Of a stretch of DNA of 64,000 nt, positions 21,001-31,388 are shown in pieces. Position 1 is the first letter of the stretch; each line of letters begins with the position of its first letter. The notes beneath the pieces were generated by a model. It worked only from the letters and a program-made list of their open reading frames with translations. It had not been told where the DNA came from and did not search any database. The stretch is from positions 50,572,841-50,636,840 of the forward strand of contig NC_088206.1 in the NCBI RefSeq assembly GCF_037126465.1, given 5' to 3'. This DNA is from Ornithodoros turicata (lineage: Eukaryota > Arthropoda > Arachnida > Ixodida > Argasidae). The position numbers were made by a program, and so were the translations under genes.

Positions 21001-24000
21001 CTTTTAGAAACTGTTGAGGCATGGAGCAAGCCAAGGGACCTTTCCAAGTGTATCAGTACCTTAAGTCTAACCATCTGCTGCGGAGCTTTTCTTGATGTAT
21101 TTGCTGGTCAGTCGTGCCTTTCTGGTTGCTTATGCTAGAGCTCAGGTACAACTAGCTGCATCCTTTCTTGTTCTATCTTCTGTAGTAGTCTGCAGTACAT
21201 GCTGAACATCAGTAAAAGTTTGTTTTAATTAGATGCTGTCAGCTACCTCTACGAGCCGAATGAAAAGGTTTTAGTGGGCTTTTGGGTCTGGGTCAGAACC
21301 AAGAAAACATTCTCTCTCTTTTTCTTTTTTTCAAATTAGCGAACACTCATAAAGCTTCTCCTCACATAGATGCCAGTCTTCCATTATACCCAAATACATC
21401 TCATGCAGAATGTTGCTACTTCTGCACTGTTCTTCAAAAAAGCATGCAGTTCTCTGTGATTGGAAACTTTTGCTTCTGTGCAGATGATCATTATGGTGCA
21501 CTAGAATGGTTCACCTTGCTCCTGTTTGAGTACTAGTACCGCGGCAAGACTCTCATGGTACATTGTAGTTGTGATATGCACGAAAGAAAGTTGTGTGCAT
21601 TTTGTATGAGGAGATAACGGAACCTAATCCACAAACATTGTGCAGCCAAGACAGTGGAAGAAACCTGTAGTGCACACATAATTGAAATACTTGAAACTTG
21701 TTGTTTGTCTGTTCCCTGCACAATATGCCAGGTAGAGGTATTTTGATGGCAGCGTACCCATTTCATTGAGAGAAGTTGACGGCGATCTGGTATGCTAAGT
21801 ACAAAGCTTAAAGGGGCACTAAAATGCAAAAACAAGTTCACTTCAAATTACATTATACGCTATGTTAACTTCGTACTTGTTATCATAATTAAAAACTTTG
21901 ATTTCGCTACGGAGCTACAATCGAAATTATAGCGGACTCTTTCTTGCTTTGGCGCTTAGCTGTGAACTTCTTTTCAGCTTCGTGCATTGGTGTTTTTAAA
22001 AGTCCATACTGCGCGTGCATGTGCGTGCCACGCATGGAGCAGTTCCAGTGAAAAACATAGTGCGCGTTGCCAAACGGACTGCCGTCGCTGTCCGAAGGAC
22101 GTGAACATAAATGTTGTCAGTGGAACATTCATGATAACTGTTGTGGGCTACAATTCAGTGAATCGGTGTTGAAAAATGCAGCAGTGCGCATCATGCTGCG
22201 CATATACGGAACAGTAAGATCGGACCCGTTCCAAATCCACATGCCCACGACAGGTATGCGCGTGCTTCTCCTGCTGTCTCATTGGATGCCGCCAATCTTT
22301 GCCTCCTGGGGATCCCATTCGTCGCCGCCAAAGACAGCTCTGTTTGCATTGTGGTTTTCTTCTAAACGGTCATGCTGTATGAACTAATTTTGCTTGCATT
22401 ATCCCAGTTGAAACACGGACTTTCACTTGAGAGCAAGTTGCTTTTGCATTTTAGTGCCCCATTAAGTTTCAGTGGGAACTTTGGCAAGCTTGTTTGGTCT
22501 GCGTCTGTGTCCTGTACGCACTCTTCGGTTGTTCAGTTTAGCTTGACGTCAGGGTCTGCCATTTCAGACATACAGGCTTTTCTACAGACAAGTTGTCACA
22601 TAGATCTTGTTGCTTATATCACCCAATAGAAGTAAGTCTAAAGGAGCAGCAAAACCTTCTTAGTTCTTCTGTTCAGTATTTGGCTTTCAAAAATATTTTG
22701 CATGGTTGCTCTTGTTTGATGTATGATGTGGCATGCTTGTATGATGCAGTGTTTTGAGCAGTCCTAGCTGCCGCTTTACTGCTCTTTTAATGTCATCTTC
22801 TGATCTGAAGCCTTCGTTTTAATATTTTGTTACAAGCCTTTATGGTGTACCTTGTAGGCTGCAGTGTATCATTTCCTGATGTGCCTCAGACAATCTCACT
22901 GCTTACGCAACCCATACTGCCAATGGTCAATGTAGCAAAGCTCCGTTAACATGGTTCCCACCATTGTTTCATCATGACAGCACTTGCAGCCAGAGGAGTA
23001 CATCCCAACTTCAATTTCTCCAATCAAGTCGGCATCACCAGTAAATATGTTGCGGGGCCGATACGAGGAGTATGTGCCACAAGCCATCACCAGCACGGCA
23101 CAGCGGCAGTTGCATACTATCGATTATGTCCCAACACCTAAGAAAGACAAGCCACAATTGTACACACCTGATATGTGGCAAAATGCACTGTACATTCCAG
23201 ACAGCCCAGCAGCTGCCGCACTGCCATGTGGCGGCACTTCTGTGGTGCAATTGGAAGAGGAGATCAAGTCGTCCAGGTAGAGATGCATGCATGTCTTTTG
23301 GTTAGGTAGTTTTACTGGCAGCCCAACTTGCCTTTTGTTTTTTACTGGATCACAGTTGTACGTGCCTCTATTACGAATAGGGTCAGCTGCTTACAGGAGT
23401 ACAGTCTTATAGTTTCATGATATCATTATAGCTACAAGCTTGCGTATTCATACTACAAGTGCCTGACTAATGGCAGGTTAATAGTAAACATCTCAGAAAT
23501 TGTATTACAGGGACTGGTGGTATATGGTTTTGCCTTTTCAGTTTTTGGTCTTTGCTGTTTGCGAGTAAATGTCTACTTGCCCTTGTGCCCTCAACTTGTT
23601 CTACTAGATGACGTTAACACTGCCATGAGTTTGAGGTAACACACAGGACGAGACGAATACACGACAGATTGTCATGTGTTTGTCTCGTCCTGTGTTTTAA
23701 ATCCAACTGAAGGCAATGTTAACGTCGTCTAGCCAACACCAGCTAGCTTGCCTACTCCTGTTATGTTTACTGTTCTACTGCTCTATCGTAATATTATGCT
23801 AATCATGAACTATTTATATTATGGGATATTTTGCCATCTAGCTTCTCAATATGGTGACTGGATTATTTGTCTACGGATGCAAAGCAATCCATAGTGTGAC
23901 AGTATTGTGTTAATGATGTCTGTAAACACTGCTATTGTGTTGCGTCAATAAAAGTGATTTGTCAAGTGTGGGTTGATGTTTGTACTGGTTTTCTTTACCT

Positions 24001-27000
24001 ATCTCCCTTATTGAACAGGGACGTGAAGGAACTTGACGACAAGCATATAAAGTATCTCTTCTACAAATGCATGCCAGAGATGGAAGGAATTATAAAGAAA
24101 AAGGTGATTAATACCAAGTCTTTCCCTGACTCTCGCATAGTCTGTTAACTTCAGTACAAAACCAAGATGGACCTACAAGCAGGTGTAAGCCTGTTCTATG
24201 CTAGTGAACGTTAAGCAGTTCAAGATGCTAATTAAAGAATATTCACTGATCAATCCTTTATTAACCAGATTTGCAGCTGGAGAAATGATGACTACCACCA
24301 GGGTGGAAAAGCAAAGCGTATGTAACTGAGCACTCTGCCTCGCTCGTGAGACATTTCTGTCAGAGGGGCTTCCTCCTTTCATTGTGCTTAGGCACTTGAG
24401 GCTTTCTGTGTTGTCCTTTCTTCTCTGTTCTAGCCTCAGAACATCAATTTCCATAGAATACCTTTGTTGATATAAAACACTTCTATTCTCTCATAGGCAT
24501 GCTCACATACAAGGTGTATTCCTCTGCATTCTCAGATGAGCAGATCGATCTCATCTCCCATATGTTCATCGATGAATATGTCATGAGGAGGAATGTGGTA
24601 AGTGCCACTCCACTGTCCAATGCTGTCAGGCATCCTTGTTTTTTTTTTTTGTTTGTTTTTTTTTGTTAAATGTGCTACAGATGGGAGCGACATGTAAAGT
24701 TTTGGAAATCTAGGTGTCATTCATGGCTAGAGTTCGACTTATGTTGAATCGGGTCGTTTTTTTCTCTCTCTCTCTCTCTCCTTTTAGTTTGGATAACTTG
24801 CTTTTGGAAAGGAGTTTCCATTATAAACTCTGCTGTTTTTCTGCTGTTCTCCTGAAAAACAGCTACTTGTGTGGGCTATAGTGCTGCAATAATCGCTAGC
24901 TCTCAGTCACAATGATTCATTTTCTACAAGGTCTTACTAAAGGTGTAACCAAATTAATCATTGGTCTTGCTCATGTTAGCGGAAGCTCTCAAACGTGTGT
25001 CAAGGTAACACCTTGATCAGCAGTTTTAGACAGCACTGCTCATAGGGCTGTACGTCACTTAGGCTGTTAGCCAAGCTGTAAAGTTTATTACTGAACGTCG
25101 CATACTCTTGGTCTACTAAATGCTAACCTGTTTAATTTCTTTCATCTGAAATTTTCCCATTATAAATGCAATTGCCTTTCAACGAGGATTGTCTCCATTC
25201 TGCTAATTCGGTTTTGCCTGTAATCCTCTAATCAACTAGTCATCTTGTAGTTACATGCTTTCTTCGAGAGGATATCCTCCTGACTGTAGAAGACACCTGC
25301 AAAAACGTCATCTGTGTAGCTTTCATAGCTTTTTATAAAAAATCTGCGACAGATAAAAATGAACAGCCTGCTTATTACACCAGCTCAGTTGCCTCTTATT
25401 TCTTTGCTCAAATGAATAATGTGTTCATAGATTTAATTCTTAAAAATAAGCTGCATGACACTAAAATTCGTAACCACCTGGGTGACACTGTTGTAGTTTT
25501 TATTTGTGTTGTGCATTAATTAAGCTAAATTTCTTAAGTGAACCCAAAAATAAGCCAAGCAAGGATGCCTATGGCCACAAAAGCATCGTATGGTTTTTAA
25601 TTGCATGTGTACAAAAATTTAACTTTTGAAAACCCATCACTGCCTGGCCTGCTCATACCGGGTGCCAGTTGAAAGGCAATACCAGCAGCGTTTTGCCAGT
25701 GCTTTTCCAAGGAGGGCATTTTATGGAGAAATGGGAAACTCGTGTGGGAGCAGTAGTAGTTTCCACAGTGGTACTTTCACTTGTAGTTCCATGGTAGTTC
25801 CATGTATGTTTAACATGAACAGTTTAAATGGAACAAGCAGTACGTTTTTGAGCACGCTGCTGAATGGGTGCTTTCCTCCTGATGCGGTTCTCTCTCACCC
25901 TCTCCCATTCTCTTATTACCCTTGCCCAATTATTTGTTTCTCCTCTCCCTTTTGGTCCTGCTTACTCAGCCAGTATTTTTCATGGAGAAAGGTGGCAACC
26001 CTAGTCACTCAACAAAGCACACTCGCTGAAATTGGCATCTGCGGAACCTTTGGCTCAGCCCAAAGGCACTCTTATGCAAGAAGAAATCAAAACCACATCA
26101 GAATCTCACCTTTCGTCCTCATCAACATTGTTTGTCGTCAGGTACCAGTCACTGCTAATGACAAGTCATGCGATAAGACCCTCTATGGGAATAAAATGCT
26201 GTGTCGCTTCACCCCCAATTCTGGCGGAGACAGTGGTTCTGCAAGCTCTATCTTCAATGAGCGCACTTCACCAAGCAGCTGATTTGCAGGGGCGAGATTT
26301 TTGTAAAACTCTTACGACAAACCCTATGATTTTGATTGCCATAGTGCATTATTACCGGTAGGCAGTGATTTATCCATGCCCCCCCCCCCCCAAATGTTTA
26401 GTGACACCTCTCGCCCTTCTTTCTTGTGCACCCCTGTTGCGCTCATGTTACTCATCCAATGACGAGATACCAAGTGGTCAAGAAACACTTTAATCTCATT
26501 TCAAGCAGCGTAATGCCCTTTTGAAAAGGGGGCCCATAGCGACATCGTCTTTGTCGTCACTACTTTTGACCTAAGGCTTAAGCTGAAGAGGCGAATACAT
26601 AACACCCCACAGGTGTCCTTCATTATTTCAACATGACTCATGTCGGCAATGATACATAAAGCTGTTACAAGGTAACTGCAACAATCGCACCAATGAGGAG
26701 ATTCTCCACTTGCTCCTCCCCACTGGCGCGGGTCCACTGCCAACTGTCATGACAGAAATGGAAATATATGTAGACTTTGAGCAAAAGGTCTCACAGGAAA
26801 GTAGTTTGAAGTCAAGTGCTCCTGCCAGACATATTTATTTCTATACGTATTAAATATTTTTCTGGCTACGCTACTGCTTGTAGCATTGAGCCCTAAGTTA
26901 CGTGATATGTTTGTAGCAACTAAGGGTGCCAAATTTCTTCAGCTTGACAACTGGTCCTAGAAGCTCTGTTTATCTACCTATGGCTGACCTTTAGTTGTGC

Positions 27001-27931
27001 ACATGCAGGTGCTGATGGTGCTGAACTGCGTGCTGACGGCTATTAGATTCAGACATTGGTTAGTGGAACATGATACAAGTGGCGCTCGCTGAAGGTTGTC
27101 ATCAGTGTGGTTCTGTACGTGAATCAACAGTGACAAACAAGTAATACAGTCAACTTTCAATTTGTGAACAGTTAACAAAGTTCCTGGAAAAATTGTCCAT
27201 AAATGAAGGTTTGGAATGAGGAAAGGGATGAATTTTGTCCCAAATGAGCACACAGCTTTATGAACTGAAGTTCATAAAGCGAGGGAATTCGTAAATCGAG
27301 GGTTGACTGATATTGCGTGCTAAATTGCTGATTTTAAGTGTGTTGACGACCCAACATACGACACTCTTGTCCTATATCTGTGTAACATGTAATGAGGTCT
27401 TCTGTAATCCATTTGTGCACAGTCACTTCTTTCTCATGGTAGAATATTCTCTTTACCATTACAGACTGGCGATTACCTAAACCAGGTGCTTCTGCCCGAG
27501 TTCCTCATTCGAGTGTACATGGCAGCCAATGGCACAACTCATGAAGAAAGTGACAGGCTAATGGCTGCCACACCATTCAAGCTGTTTGACGTGCCCACAC
27601 ACTTGTAATTAACATCACTGTACCAGTGATTTCCATGAACTCTATACATTTCATTTGCCCTTGCGAGGGAACAGTGTTGGAAACTTCTGTTTTACTTAGC
27701 TGTTATCAGTGTTCCTGCAGTGGACTATGTACATTTTATATGTGCCCTTTTAAGGCAGTGCTATTTCTTGTTTCATGGCACCTGACAGCACATTTTATGT
27801 GCACCTGTTTTCCCAACTCAAAACTAGTCACTTTTAGAGTGCCACATTGCACATTACATTGTTCCTTGTGTAAATATGGTATGTAAATGTGATTGCAAAA
27901 AAAAAGCATTCATTGTTAATGTACAAATAAA
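8977..27931 (+). CDS. 12-exon gene for an uncharacterised 769-residue charged protein with a Tyr-x-Pro motif array
   Basis: I do not recognise the family. I built twelve exons by hand (listed separately). The ATG is at 9039 with an in-frame stop upstream, the stop codon is at 27606-27608, and AATAAA is at 27926-27931. Coding length is 2310 bases, exactly 770 codons, and every junction phase agrees, which is strong support for the model. The N-terminal ~120 residues look globular. A CxxC pair lies at residues 132/135, followed by a basic run (KEKDRRKRK). Residues 165-555 (exon 7) are Lys/Glu/Ser-rich and low in complexity, with an Asp run near 486. Residues ~502-645 hold about eight Y-x-P motifs. 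The C-terminal ~115 residues look globular and end in PTHL. A nuclear scaffold role is possible but unproven. Confidence 0.85.
9192..9275 (+). CDS. Exon 2 of the 12-exon gene
   Basis: 28 codons, phase 0 to 0. The acceptor TGTATATGCAG is good. The donor GTCGAA is weak, but reading on meets a stop at 9328, and splicing restores the frame. Confidence 0.75.
9340..9442 (+). CDS. Exon 3 of the 12-exon gene
   Basis: 34 codons plus one base. The acceptor TATTCGTAG ends at 9339 and the donor GTAAGC starts at 9443. The intron before it is only 64 bp. Confidence 0.82.
9534..9680 (+). CDS. Exon 4 of the 12-exon gene
   Basis: Follows a strong pyrimidine tract (TTTTTTTTGGTCAG). It enters one base into a codon and ends one base into the next. 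It codes for a basic stretch containing ARKRKQWKK. The donor is GTAGGA. Confidence 0.85.
9926..9974 (+). CDS. Exon 5 of the 12-exon gene (CxxC)
   Basis: 49 bases. The phase set by exon 4 forces the frame that contains KYRCKKCLL, a CxxC pair. The donor GTGACC follows CAAAG, and the same frame would stop immediately after it. A second possible donor at 10031 (GTAAGT) fits only a frame that exon 4 cannot supply. Confidence 0.75.
10108..10183 (+). CDS. Exon 6 of the 12-exon gene
   Basis: The acceptor is CTTCTTGCAG and the donor GTAATG. The first base completes a codon from exon 5, then 25 codons follow, including a basic run like a nuclear localisation signal and LSSSDSE, a possible casein kinase 2 site. 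Confidence 0.82.
12309..12415. repeat. 107-bp near-perfect hairpin
   Basis: GGTCTACAATCCCAAGTGG and its inverted copy CACTTGGGATTGCAGACC bound arms of about 50 bp that pair almost throughout, with a short loop near 12355-12365. Confidence 0.85.
13781..14571. mobile_element. TA-flanked palindromic MITE, CAGGGTGTCCC ends
   Basis: The ends are CAGGGTGTCCC and GGGACTCCCTG, with TA on both sides (13779-13780 and 14572-14573). The arms pair over about 350 bp each, including ACGTGTCATTGAATTATAAT. The non-coding centre is near 14170. This is a Tc1/mariner-superfamily style non-autonomous element. Confidence 0.85.
17129..18301 (+). CDS. Exon 7 of the 12-exon gene (large, low complexity)
   Basis: 1173 bases, 391 codons, phase 0 to 0. 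The acceptor TTTTTATCCAG ends at 17128 and the donor GTAAGT starts at 18302. Composition is Lys/Ser/Glu rich, with DDDDDEE near 18093. It closes with three units of about 17 residues, each starting with a Y-x-P motif (EYNPS, DYSPTP, AYVPTT) and carrying a KK a few residues on. The frame stays open past the donor to 18847, but that part loses the charged composition and is intronic. Confidence 0.9.
18302..22989. other. Intron 7 of the 12-exon gene
   Basis: Contains the TTAA-flanked inverted-repeat element (21812-22461), a GGGCT microsatellite (about 20122-20140) and an ATC microsatellite (about 20275-20293). The rest is ordinary AT-rich intron sequence. Confidence 0.75.
21812..22461. mobile_element. 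TTAA-flanked MITE, AGGGGCACTAAAATG ends
   Basis: AGGGGCACTAAAATGCAAAA at the left end is inverted at 22442-22461. TTAA stands on both sides (21808-21811 and 22462-22465). TTAA duplication is typical of piggyBac-type insertion, but the terminal bases are not the usual CCC, so the superfamily is uncertain. Confidence 0.7.
22990..23276 (+). CDS. Exon 8 of the 12-exon gene (Tyr-x-Pro array)
   Basis: 95 codons plus two bases. The acceptor is CACTTGCAG and the donor GTAGAG. It continues the Y-x-P array of exon 7: EEYIPTS, EEYVPQ, DYVPTP, LYTPD, LYIPD. It is joined in phase 0 to exon 7. Confidence 0.85.
23604..23732. repeat. 129-bp palindrome in intron 8
   Basis: Starts CTAGATGACGTTAAC and ends GTTAACGTCGTCTAG. 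The arms of about 55 bp include ACACAGGACGAGAC. It is probably a very short foldback MITE. Confidence 0.75.
24019..24103 (+). CDS. Exon 9 of the 12-exon gene
   Basis: The first base completes an Arg codon from exon 8. 28 further codons encode DVKELDDKHIKYLFYKCMPE and a lysine-rich end. The acceptor is TTGAACAG and the donor GTGATT. Confidence 0.85.
24155..24182 (+). CDS. Exon 10 of the 12-exon gene, 28-base microexon
   Basis: Exon 9 ends in phase 0 and exon 11 needs one preceding base, so a 3n+1 exon is required between them. TTAACTTCAG at 24145-24154 and the donor GTGTAAGC at 24183 define 28 bases coding YKTKMDLQA plus one base. The intron before it is only 51 bp. Confidence 0.75.
24385..24455 (+). 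repeat. SINE tail fragment in intron 10
   Basis: Resembles the 3' part of the SINE at 59035-59230, with GCACTTGAGGCTTT, a pyrimidine-rich stretch and TAGCCTCAGAACATCA. Confidence 0.65.
24497..24597 (+). CDS. Exon 11 of the 12-exon gene
   Basis: Two bases complete a Gly codon, then 33 codons follow, starting MLTYKVYSSAFSDEQ. The acceptor is CTCTCATAG and the donor GTAAGT. Confidence 0.87.
24598..27464. other. Intron 11 of the 12-exon gene
   Basis: Contains a small TIR element (27147-27309) and a C-run at 26380-26393. An open stretch around 25626-26360 shows no known domain. Nothing else is supported. Confidence 0.65.
27147..27309. mobile_element. 163-bp pogo/Tigger-like MITE
   Basis: Ends CAGTCAACTTTCAATTTGTG and the inverted TAAATCGAGGGTTGACTG. 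The left flank is TA and the right flank is AT, so the expected TA duplication is altered on one side. Confidence 0.65.
27465..27608 (+). CDS. Exon 12 of the 12-exon gene, with stop codon
   Basis: 47 codons and TAA, entered in phase 0 after CCATTACAG. It encodes TGDYLNQVLLPEFLIRVYM and ends KLFDVPTHL. The amphipathic helix-like segment resembles a folded C-terminal domain, but I cannot name it. Confidence 0.88.
   Translation, partial: TGDYLNQVLLPEFLIRVYMAANGTTHEESDRLMAATPFKLFDVPTHL
27926..27931 (+). terminator. Polyadenylation signal AATAAA
   Basis: A canonical AATAAA about 320 bp after the stop codon, the first good signal in the 3' untranslated region. Confidence 0.75.
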
Positions 27932-30900
27932 ATGTATTTACATGAGACTTTTTTTATCACACACTTTTTTATGTTAAAAATACAAATTAATTTTTCCACT
28001 TTATGGCCTGAAAGAAAAAAGAAATAGTATAAGTACTATATGCATGTTATAGTATCAACTGATGCATCTGGTAACATGGATTTTATATTTCCCAGCCATT
28101 AAAATTTTGCACAACTTTTACACTTTTGCAAGAAAGCAGACATGGGGAATGGTACAGGAAGACAGAAAAGTGTTTGCACTGAACTGTTCAACAAGAGATG
28201 AAACAAATGCCCTGTCTCCAACATCAGTGACAGCAACAAGACTATTCTGTTTCATAGCTGGCAAGGGCTCTCTTATCGTGTCATGTTGTATCTAGAGCAG
28301 CGGAGTGCCCCCGATTCTGCTGGAAAATATTACCGTATTTATCCACATAGTAGTATAATGAGAGTTTTGTTTTTTTTTACCTCGAAATGTGCACTCGTAT
28401 TATCTGTGGTACAAGCCGAGACTGTGGTATCATCACTCTCCTCTTGTACACTAGCAAGCAATGATGCCCGAATTCACGACGAATCCTTGCATTTCTTAAC
28501 AATACCTTTCACGAATACAGTCATAAAAAAACGACCATAAGAGAACCAGCGTCTGTGATTCATTTTCTATTTCAGTTTGGCAGCCCGACATATTAGTTTT
28601 GTTCTCTCCACATATTAATGTTAGAGGGATGGTCTCGTACAGATTCTGAAACTTAGCCAAAACTATGAAAACACTATAAAAACAGTAAAACATTAGTACT
28701 GTAGACATACAACCGTCAAAGTTTCATTCAGACTAACGAAGTTGTTTTCGAGGAATTTGCCAAAACGTGCTGTAATAGCAGACAACGAAACCTGCACTTT
28801 ACTCTCATGCAACGTCATGTATGACATCGCCCTGCTGGTAAGCCTCCCACTGGCTGAGTGAAGAGCTGTTTGCAGTTGCCACCGTTGCCATGGCAGTTGC
28901 AACTTGCAGGAGGATCGTGGGTTGAGTCATCCTGATAAGCTCCCCTTTTCTCTGGAAATGGAGATGCTCAGAGACAAGATAAGAGCTGCAACCACAGACG
29001 TATATCTCCGCGAGCCAAGGATGTAGCCCGTGCATTGTCTGTGGGTATGGTACTGTGGGCTTCTGAGAATGTGGCGCATGATCAGATATGTGGAGGCTAA
29101 GTCACATGTTTTCTTTCCGCAAGTATTTAATGTGGCTTTTTAATAAACACGCACTCCTTCTCCATGTACGTCATCAGCGACATTTCATTTCGAAACATGA
29201 TCAGTGCGCAACAAGGAGTGTAATGGGCACGTGCGTAATACATTCTCTGTCGGAGATTTAATGCAACCACGCGTGCCGATGACGGACGACTTCAGATTTG
29301 TGATTGCGGGTGGGGTTGGCTGAGACTTTTAACTTGTCTCTGAGGATTGACATAGTTGTTCTAAACCAGCAAGTGGGCCACTTCTTAGAATGTGCGCCTT
29401 TCGCCTGAGAACTGAAAGAAAATGTACGAGAGTTCCGGCGGTCCCCAGTCACTTCTGAAAGTCACGTGCTCATGCCGGTGCACTAGCATGCGCAAAAGCA
29501 GACGATTTCTGCATCCAATCACGGACTTTCCCGCAGGGTACTGTAGCCATTCTTGTTGTTGCCAACACAGATCACGGTATGCTGTGCCATCTTTATCAAC
29601 TTAATTCATTTATTTAATCGTGATGTGCTTTGTCGGGTAAATTTGCAGTATTCCATTTTCAGCAAAGGGCAATAAAATGGTACACTTTATGAAAAGGGCA
29701 GGGGATACAAGACCGTAACTTTAGAGAAATGGGCATGTGGTTGAGAAACCACCTGCAACCCAGTAAATGGATGGCTCCATTTCAAACGTAGTTCATGGAT
29801 TCGACACGAAAATTCCCACATTCTTCATTTGAACGTTTTTTGAACTGTTGGGTTGTTAAAACTGCCATATTCTCTAACCACCGCCGACGGTGGCGCCGAA
29901 CAGCGCTGAGAGGCGTCACCAGACATATGGGAAGTGACGTTTTCGATGTGCACGCTTGCCGGAAGAACCCCGAAGGCAACCATAACGAAGGCCATTCTGC
30001 GGTGCCCGGTTCCTTTTACAACTGCCTGCGTCATCATAGAAATGGAAAACTTTCTCCACGGTGAGACGTCACTCCAAAAACGGGCAAGGAGGTGAAGAGT
30101 TGAGCGTGACGGAGGAGCTTGCCTAGCGCAAGACCTTCGGAGTACAATAGCTTCATGATGCGGGATCGCAGAAACATAGCATATTTATGTTCATGTTTAG
30201 TTGATATAAACCAATGTGTAGAACGTTATTTCTTCGCAAGTTTGAAAATGGTTTCACAACCCCTCTAAATTTTTGCTTGAACACACCTTTGACATGGCGA
30301 CAATGTGTGCAGAGAACCTCTGACTAACAAGAAGACTTTGTCGCGGTTATGATGAGTGGGGTGCCTCATCGTGATCGGCGATACTAGGCGAAACTTCGCG
30401 CAGGGGAGCATGGGAAGGGATCGCACCTCCACCACTGAATGTGAGGGACCAGCTGAATGACACAGTAACCCAGTAACTGAATAACTATAACAAAGTTAAC
30501 CCTAGTAGCACAATTCGTGGTCAGAACGTTGTGGTAACATTTTACTCAAACGTTGCAGAAACGTGGCTAATGCCCTCTTGAAAATCTGTTGCGGCACATG
30601 TTCACAAAAACGCAGAACCAGAGACACACACACAAAAAAAATTTATAGCATAACACAGTCCCAATCATTTTGTAGTGTCCTTTTTGCTGTGTCGTCTGTT
30701 CTACTTTTTTTTTTTTCGTGTGAAGTTTCTGGATTTTAAGCCCAAGAGCCGCAACAAAGCGACACGTCTGACAAGAGCCTTGTTAGGCGATGTTTTACTG
30801 TATGCCTAGAACGCACTGCGGCGAAGTCTCCTTCAATGTGTAAAAAGCTCTGAGAAAAAAAAAAAAAAAAGGTAGGTTGTAATGGTATGTACGATAGCAA

Positions 30901-31205
30901 GAAGCCCACTGTTTTCATGATCGAAGACGTTTTCAGCTTGATTTTTCGATTTCCGTCGCATTTTGAATATTCGTGTTCTCCACGTCGCCAACCGCTCAAA
31001 AAACGCTATTTAGCACTGTTTTCATGATCTAAGACGTTTTCAGCTACACGAATTTTGGAGCTTCGTCCAAATTAGTGGTGATATTGGATCATTCCGTAGC
31101 GAGTCACACGCCGTCTTTATTTCAGGTTCGTCCCCCTCGTTATTATTTCTTCTTGAAGACATGCGTGTATCTGCACGCAGAACAGCTGAAGGAACAGATT
31201 TAATC

Positions 31206-31388
31206 ACACGAATTCTTCCACAACAGCAACAGACCAACCTCAAGAAGCTTGTCATATCGTGTTGGGCTAACTAGAAATCGTCCATCATCTAACTGCATCT
31301 CACGATTTTCTAGCAGGTTGTTGAGAACAGGCAGAACATTACGCTCGGCCTTTTCCACTCCATCGAGAACCACAGTAGCAGATTCCAC
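31206..31388 (-). pseudogene. VWA8: VWA8-like coding fragment
   Basis: About 55 codons on the minus strand encode VVLDGVEKAERNVLPVLNN and a following segment with ENREMQL, DGRFL and RYDKLLE. This strongly resembles part of the first AAA+ ATPase module of VWA8 (von Willebrand A domain-containing 8, a mitochondrial AAA protein). The upstream side has no acceptor in phase and an in-frame stop. The downstream side could end at a weak donor (GAG/GTTGGT). No other VWA8 exon was seen nearby. It is most likely a captured or relic exon. A single real exon of a gene with very distant neighbours is less likely. Confidence 0.65.

Noticed and set aside
26032..26361. Overlapping open frames in intron 11
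   Set aside because: No domain, no splice sites in phase with neighbouring exons.
29719..30272. Possible TIR element with TTTAGAG and GTTTCACAACCCC ends
   Set aside because: The inverted match is weak and no target duplication was found.
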